64,000 nucleotides of DNA from Coriobacteriia bacterium (lineage in GTDB: Bacteria > Actinomycetota > Coriobacteriia > Anaerosomatales > JAAXUF01). Position 1 is the first letter of the stretch; each line of letters opens with the position of its first letter. Of the stretch, positions 59,397 to 64,000 are shown in pieces. The notes below the pieces were generated by a model, which ran no database searches, was not told where the DNA came from, and saw nothing but the letters and a program-made list of their open reading frames with translations. The translations under genes and the position numbers were made by a program. The stretch lies in assembly GCA_013336165.1 (NCBI GenBank), contig JAAXUF010000002.1, positions 124,001-188,000 of the forward strand, read 5' to 3'.

Positions 59397-59501
59397 GTCG
59401 AACGCCTCCTTCAATGCTCGTCAACCGATCACTTTCTATGGTGCTATCATCGCTCCATCAAGCCACAAGAACAATTGCTGATTTCTTATGTATATCGTAA
59501 G

Positions 59502-60461
59502 ATGAACTACATGTTGAACGTCACCCGGCTGAAGATGCTCCGTGAAGTCGCCTCCCGCGGCACGATCGCTGCAGCGGCGGAGGCCCTTTTCATGACGCCA
59601 TCTGCTGTCTCCCAGCAGATGGCGGTGCTTGAGCGCGAGGCCGGAATCCAGCTTCTCGAGCGGCATGGCCGAGGCGTGAAACTCACCGATGCTGGATCGC
59701 GGCTCGTCACCAACACCGAACGCGTCCTCGCAGAGCTTGAGCGCGCGGAGGCCGATCTGGTTGCTGCGTCCCGCGGGATCGTGGGACATGTCAGAGTATC
59801 CGCATTCCCGACGGCCGCGCGCGCTCTCTTGGTGCCGGTATTTCCCACGCTGCTCAAGGACTATCCAAACCTGCGAGTCTCGATGGTCGACCTAGAGCCG
59901 GAGGAGTCTCTTCCTGCTCTGAAGAACGACGCGCTGGACCTCGTCGTCACCTATGAATGGAACGTGCTCCCCAGCCTCGAGGATCCGGGCATCGAGCGGG
60001 AGCAGCTCTTCACCGAACCGGTATTCCTCGCCCTGCCTGCAGGCCATTCACTTGCGAACAAGGAACAGATCGCCGTCGCCGACCTGCGCGAGGAGGAGTG
60101 GATCGTCGGCCGAGACGCGACATCGATGCTGGAGCTTGTCGTCACCGCGACTCGGCGCGAAGGGTATGAGCCGCGCACTGACTTCCACTCGATGGACTTC
60201 CAGGTCATCCTTGCCGCCGTCGGCGCGGGCCTAGGCGTGGCACTCGTTCCCCCGCTGGCGCTGATCGGCGAGTATCCGGACGTGGCAATTCGCCGAATCG
60301 AAGGCCTGCATCTAGACCGAACCATCTGGTCGAACATCCGCCGCGGCAGTGGAGGTAACCCCGGCATCGCCGTCGTTCTTGCGGCGCTTCGCGCGACAGC
60401 CGCCGATGTTTCCGCGCACATGAGCGTGCATCCGGCAGACGGCGCCCCTGCGAAAACCTAG
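59502..60461 (+). CDS. LysR-family transcriptional regulator
   Basis: The 319-residue regulator has an N-terminal winged helix (LKMLREVASRGTIAAAAEALFMTPSAVSQQMAVLERE) and a C-terminal effector domain (FPTAARALLVPVFPTLL onward). It should control divergent genes in response to a small ligand. The ATG at 59502 is the better start; one at 59511 is also possible. The region upstream (59397-59501) has AT-rich stretches for binding. It ends convergent with the NAD(P)-binding protein gene, with overlapping stops. Confidence 0.88.
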   Translation: MNYMLNVTRLKMLREVASRGTIAAAAEALFMTPSAVSQQMAVLEREAGIQLLERHGRGVKLTDAGSRLVTNTERVLAELERAEADLVAASRGIVGHVRVSAFPTAARALLVPVFPTLLKDYPNLRVSMVDLEPEESLPALKNDALDLVVTYEWNVLPSLEDPGIEREQLFTEPVFLALPAGHSLANKEQIAVADLREEEWIVGRDATSMLELVVTATRREGYEPRTDFHSMDFQVILAAVGAGLGVALVPPLALIGEYPDVAIRRIEGLHLDRTIWSNIRRGSGGNPGIAVVLAALRATAADVSAHMSVHPADGAPAKT

Positions 60462-61072
60462 CCGGCGACGGTGACCACCCGCCGCCAGTACGTATCCGTC
60501 TCCAGCGCTTTGACCATCACCGATGCGACGTCCGCCCTGGGCACCGGCTTCATCGCCGAGAGGATCTCACCGGACAAGGACACGCGGTATTGCCCTCTCG
60601 GCGGGTCGTCCGTCAGGCCGAAGGGACGCACTATCGTCCAGTCAAGATCGGAGGCCACGATCCTGCGCTCCATCGCTTCAAGCTCGTCGATGTCGCGGCG
60701 CCGGACCGTCGTCGCCTTGAAGCGTTTGGCCAGCGGCAGTCGGCTGTCCCCGCGAGCGAAGGCACCCACCGCGCTCTCGGCGACCAGGCGGGTCGACATG
60801 TTCTCGGCCATCGCATGAATGATGTTGGCGATTGCGCCTTCGTAGGCGCCTCCCCCTTCAGGAAGCACGACGGCGACGCCGGAGACGCCGCGCACCGCCG
60901 CGTTCACCACATCGAAATCGAGCGGATCTCCGTGGATGACGTCGAGACGGTCGTTGGCGACGGCGAGCGGTCCGCCACTCGTGAGCGCGCGAACTTCGTG
61001 TCCGTGCCCCAAAGCCCGGACCGCCACTTCTCGCCCAAGGCGGCTCTCCGCCCCCACGATCAGGATCCGCAT
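60458..61072 (-). CDS. NAD(P)-binding Rossmann-fold protein (NmrA/SDR-like)
   Basis: The 204-residue protein is an atypical short-chain dehydrogenase. The nucleotide-binding motif is VGAESRLGREVA at the start, and LDWTIVRPFGLTDDP matches the NmrA-like group. It has no classic Tyr-x3-Lys site, so it may sense redox state or act as a reductase. The ATG at 61072 shares one base with the copA stop (TGATG), so it is co-transcribed with the copper pump. Confidence 0.82.
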   Translation of the reverse strand: MRILIVGAESRLGREVAVRALGHGHEVRALTSGGPLAVANDRLDVIHGDPLDFDVVNAAVRGVSGVAVVLPEGGGAYEGAIANIIHAMAENMSTRLVAESAVGAFARGDSRLPLAKRFKATTVRRRDIDELEAMERRIVASDLDWTIVRPFGLTDDPPRGQYRVSLSGEILSAMKPVPRADVASVMVKALETDTYWRRVVTVAG

Positions 61073-63702
61073 CAGGCCTCCTCGGCGATACGTGGCGCGT
61101 CTTTCGAGAAACTCGGGCGGAAGCGCCTCAGCATGAGGGAGCTTGTGACCACGCTCACGCTCGAGAGCGCCATGGCGGCGCCCGCGATCTCAGGGCGCAG
61201 CAGGCCGAGCGCGGCAATCGGGATGCCGAGACTGTTGTAGCCCAGCGCCCAGAAGAAGTTCTGGTGGATCTTGCGCATCGTGGCGCGCGAGAGCTCGATC
61301 GCGGTCACTACGTCGCGCAGATCGTTCTTGATGAGCACGATGCCGCCGGTCTCAACAGCCACGTCGGTTCCCGCGCCCATCGCGATGCCGACGTCGGCCT
61401 GCGCGAGCGCCGGCGTGTCGTTGATGCCGTCGCCAACCATCGCGGTGACCAGCCCGCGTGCCTGCAGCTTCGCGACCTCCTCGGCCTTGTGCTCCGGAAG
61501 GACCTCGGCGAGCACGCGGTCGGCGGGGATGCCGGCCTGCAGGGCGATCGCCTCGGCGGTGCGTCGGTTGTCGCCTGTGATCATGTAGACTTCGACGCCC
61601 ATCTTGGTCAGCCGAGCGACGGCCTCCCGCGAGTTTTCCTTGAGCGTGTCGGCGACTGCGATCAGACCGGCCGCGGTTTCGTCAACCGCGACCAGCATCA
61701 CGGTCTTGCCCTCGCCCTCGATCTGCTCGATGCGGCCCGCATGCGCAGCGATGTCCACGCCTTCGCGCTCCATGAGCCTTCGATTGCCCAGCACGACACG
61801 CCGACCGGCGACCGAGCCCTCAACGCCGTGACCCGGAATCGCCGAGAACCCCTCGACCGCCGGCAGCACAAGGCTGTCCTCACGAGCGCGGGCCACGATC
61901 GCCTCGGCAAGCGGATGCTCGGAAGACTTCTCGAGCGCCGCCGCGAGGCCGAGAAGTGCCTCCGTGTCGAACGACGCAAACGCCTCGGCCTCCGTGACAA
62001 CCGGCTTGCCGTGCGTCAGCGTGCCCGTCTTGTCGAACACGATCGCCTTGATCCGATAGGCCGTCTCAAGCGCGTCGCCGCTCTTGATCAGGATGCCGTT
62101 CTCGGCTCCCTTGCCGGTACCCACCATGATGGCGGTCGGCGTGGCCAGGCCCAGCGCGCACGGGCACGCGATCACGATGACGGCGGTGCCGGCTAAGAGC
62201 GCCCTCAGGAACGGAGTCGCCGTTGCGTAGAACGCCTCATCCACGAAGTTCGGCACGATCAGCAGCCAAACCAGGAACGTGAGCACTGCCGCGCCGACGA
62301 CCACGGGTACGAAGATCGCGCTGATGCGGTCGGCGAAGCGCTGCACCGGCGCTTTGGAGCCCTGCGCGTCCTCCACCAAGCGAACGATCTGCGCAAGCAT
62401 CGTGTCGGCGCCGACTTTGGTCGCGCGGAAGCGAAACGCGCCCATCTTGTTGAGCGTCGCACCAATGACCGTGTCGCCGGGGTTCTTCTCGGCAGGGATG
62501 GACTCGCCTGTGAGCATGGACTCGTCGACCGCCGAGACACCCTCGGTGATGACGCCGTCGACCGGCACCTTTTCGCCGGGGCGCACCACGACGATGTCGC
62601 CGACGACGACCTGCTCTGCGGGGATGTCGATCTCCGTTCCGCCACGCACGACGCGCGCCGTGCGCGCGGCCAGCCCCATCAGCTTCCTGATCGCGTCGCC
62701 GGTGCGGCCCTTGGCGGTAGCCTCCAGCAACTTGCCCAGCAGCACGAACATGATCAGCAGCGCGCCGGTCTCGTAAAAGACCGGCTGTAAGCTGAGTGAG
62801 GGGACAAACGTCGCGGCGACGCTGTAGAAGTACGCCGCCGAGGTGCCGATGGCGATCAGCGTGTCCATGTTGCCGCTGCGCCGCTTGAGCGCATACCAGA
62901 AGCCGCGATAGAACTGCGCGCCGGCGTAGAACTGCACAGGCGTTGCCAGAATGAACGCCAGGTATTTCTGTGCCATCTCCGGTTCCATCCAGACACCAGT
63001 GAGATTCGACATCACGATTGCATACCACGCGGGGATAGCGGTCATGAACGGCGGCACCATGGAGATCAGCAACGTCGGTATCGCGAACTCGGCCGCGATG
63101 ATCAGCATGCGGCGACTGTGCCTCACAGCGCGTTCTTGCTCAGCAGCTTGAACGTCCTGACCGCTGGTCGAGCCGGGCACCTTCTCGACGGCGACGACGG
63201 CATCGTAGCCAGCTTTCTTCACGGCGCTGATCAGGGCGTCGATGCTCACCAGCGCCGGATCGAAGTCGACCGTCCCCGTGTTGGCTGCAAGGTTCACGCT
63301 CGCCCGTTCCACGCCCGTCAGTCGCGTGAGGGTCTTCTCGATGACGGCCGCACACGACGCGCATGTCATGCCGAGAAGCCCGAGCGTGACGTGCCCCTGC
63401 GCAGGCGGCATGACCGGACAGGTGCCCGACGCTGTCGCAGCAGCGCCCGTCGTCGCAGGCACGGCGCTTGCGGCGGCCGGGGCAGCGCCCGGCATCTCGG
63501 TCGCGGTGTAGCCCGCGGATTGAACCGCAGCCACAATGCGCGCGGTGTCGATCTCGGCCGGATCATACGTGACCGTGAGCCTCTCAGTCGCCAAGTTGAC
63601 GACCGCCGAGGCAACGCCTCCCATCCTACCGACGATGCGCTCGATGATCGCGGAGCACGACGCGCAGGTCATTCCGCCAACTGCGAATACTGTTGTCTTC
63701 AT
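61072..63702 (-). CDS. copA: Copper-exporting P1B-type ATPase CopA
   Basis: The 876-residue pump has two N-terminal heavy-metal domains, each with a CxxC site ([10 protein letters not shown] near residue 9, [11 protein letters not shown] near 105). The membrane site CPC lies in [16 protein letters not shown], the phosphorylated aspartate in [10 protein letters not shown], the actuator motif in [10 protein letters not shown] and the ATP hinge in [12 protein letters not shown]. It exports Cu(I). A low-complexity Ala/Thr linker joins the two metal domains. AAAGGAGG precedes the ATG at 63702. Confidence 0.94.
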   Translation of the reverse strand: MKTTVFAVGGMTCASCSAIIERIVGRMGGVASAVVNLATERLTVTYDPAEIDTARIVAAVQSAGYTATEMPGAAPAAASAVPATTGAAATASGTCPVMPPAQGHVTLGLLGMTCASCAAVIEKTLTRLTGVERASVNLAANTGTVDFDPALVSIDALISAVKKAGYDAVVAVEKVPGSTSGQDVQAAEQERAVRHSRRMLIIAAEFAIPTLLISMVPPFMTAIPAWYAIVMSNLTGVWMEPEMAQKYLAFILATPVQFYAGAQFYRGFWYALKRRSGNMDTLIAIGTSAAYFYSVAATFVPSLSLQPVFYETGALLIMFVLLGKLLEATAKGRTGDAIRKLMGLAARTARVVRGGTEIDIPAEQVVVGDIVVVRPGEKVPVDGVITEGVSAVDESMLTGESIPAEKNPGDTVIGATLNKMGAFRFRATKVGADTMLAQIVRLVEDAQGSKAPVQRFADRISAIFVPVVVGAAVLTFLVWLLIVPNFVDEAFYATATPFLRALLAGTAVIVIACPCALGLATPTAIMVGTGKGAENGILIKSGDALETAYRIKAIVFDKTGTLTHGKPVVTEAEAFASFDTEALLGLAAALEKSSEHPLAEAIVARAREDSLVLPAVEGFSAIPGHGVEGSVAGRRVVLGNRRLMEREGVDIAAHAGRIEQIEGEGKTVMLVAVDETAAGLIAVADTLKENSREAVARLTKMGVEVYMITGDNRRTAEAIALQAGIPADRVLAEVLPEHKAEEVAKLQARGLVTAMVGDGINDTPALAQADVGIAMGAGTDVAVETGGIVLIKNDLRDVVTAIELSRATMRKIHQNFFWALGYNSLGIPIAALGLLRPEIAGAAMALSSVSVVTSSLMLRRFRPSFSKDAPRIAEEA

Positions 63703-63730
63703 GTCTGCGCCTCCTTTGATGGTCATGCTA

Positions 63731-63946
63731 CTACGCAAGTATTTCGGCGCTGTAGCCGGCCTTGCGGATCTCCTCTGCGATGGCCTCCGCGGTCACTGCG
63801 GCCGGGTCGAACGTGACGGTCGTCAGGCCATCGGCGTTGCTCGCCTTGACGCTCTCGATACCGGGAAGATCTTCAACGCTAAGCTGGATGAGCATCGCAC
63901 ATGAGGGGCAGTGCATTCCGCCGGTCTTGATCTGGATGGTGGTCAT
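63731..63946 (-). CDS. copZ: Copper chaperone CopZ
   Basis: The 71-residue protein is a single heavy-metal-associated domain with the CxxC site [10 protein letters not shown]. It delivers Cu(I) to the pump encoded 28 bases downstream. AAGGAG precedes the ATG. The length and ferredoxin-like fold pattern fit the family. Confidence 0.9.
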   Translation of the reverse strand: MTTIQIKTGGMHCPSCAMLIQLSVEDLPGIESVKASNADGLTTVTFDPAAVTAEAIAEEIRKAGYSAEILA

Positions 63947-63960
63947 TATTCGGACTCCTT

Positions 63961-64000
63961 CTAGTCGGTCGCCGGAACCACGACGAGCTGGCCGGACATC
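63961..64000 (-). CDS. C-terminal end of an upstream gene, cut by the window
   Basis: A reading frame enters from the right edge on the minus strand and ends at TAG (63961-63963), reading MSGQLVVVPATD. Such an ending is seen in cupredoxin-type copper proteins, which would suit a gene 14 bases before copZ, but the piece is too short to decide. Confidence 0.4.
   Translation of the reverse strand, partial: MSGQLVVVPATD

Overview
This 64 kb window looks like the chromosome of a strictly anaerobic, high-GC, monoderm bacterium, most likely an actinobacterium of the class Coriobacteriia. The taxonomic call is an inference. It rests on the GC-rich coding sequence, strong AGGAGG-type ribosome binding sites, many GTG and TTG starts, lipoprotein signals without any outer-membrane gene, and the metabolic content: Ech hydrogenase, a Mop-type aldehyde oxidoreductase, rubrerythrin and full molybdenum handling.

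Layout. 1-9264 is mixed housekeeping and accessory DNA: an HEPN/nucleotidyltransferase pair with its own palindromic promoter, an EamA exporter, a HigBA toxin-antitoxin pair, a FetAB-type ABC exporter, a lipoprotein, an aldo/keto reductase, a one-heme lipoprotein, MobA, a DNA glycosylase and a cysteine desulfurase. 9330-22009 (+ strand) is a tightly coupled operon. It holds a NifX-like protein, a 931-residue aldehyde oxidoreductase whose eight cluster cysteines fall at the positions known in Desulfovibrio Mop, and the cassette that travels with Mop (relatives of D. vulgaris DVU_1551-DVU_1558). 22006-29439 (- strand) is one long operon, modABC, UPF0066, mobB, moaA, moaC, MOSC, mogA, moeA. 29939-35023 (- strand) is a complete six-gene Ech hydrogenase operon (echABCDEF). 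35278-37407 holds a radical SAM/SPASM protein and an Ogt DNA repair protein.

37429-57113 (- strand) is the most unusual part. It is about 20 kb of surface repeat proteins, an ExbB/TolQ-like proton channel with a DUF2149 (ExbD-like) partner, two FecB-type binding lipoproteins, a FecCD-type permease and ATPase, a methyltransferase, a P-loop NTPase, and two copies of an FmdE-DUF364 pair. I read this as a proton-motive-force-assisted metal or metal-chelate uptake system in a cell that has no outer membrane.

Four copies of one structured RNA element lie on the minus strand (29702-29815, 40608-40735, 56984-57113, 58224-58354). Each has a CUCCGAG start, a GNRA-capped hairpin, a GGAAACGC loop and a 3' GGAAAGGAG. 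They precede, in order, the molybdate/molybdopterin operon, the surface-protein/DUF364/FmdE operon, the NTPase/FmdE/ABC/ExbBD operon and a DUF3825 gene. The context suggests the molybdenum-cofactor (Moco) riboswitch family, which would make the surface/ExbBD/ABC system a molybdenum or tungsten acquisition route that feeds the cofactor operon and the aldehyde oxidoreductase. The right end (58557-64000) carries rubrerythrin, a 32-residue membrane protein, a LysR regulator, an NAD(P)-binding protein, a CopA copper ATPase and CopZ.
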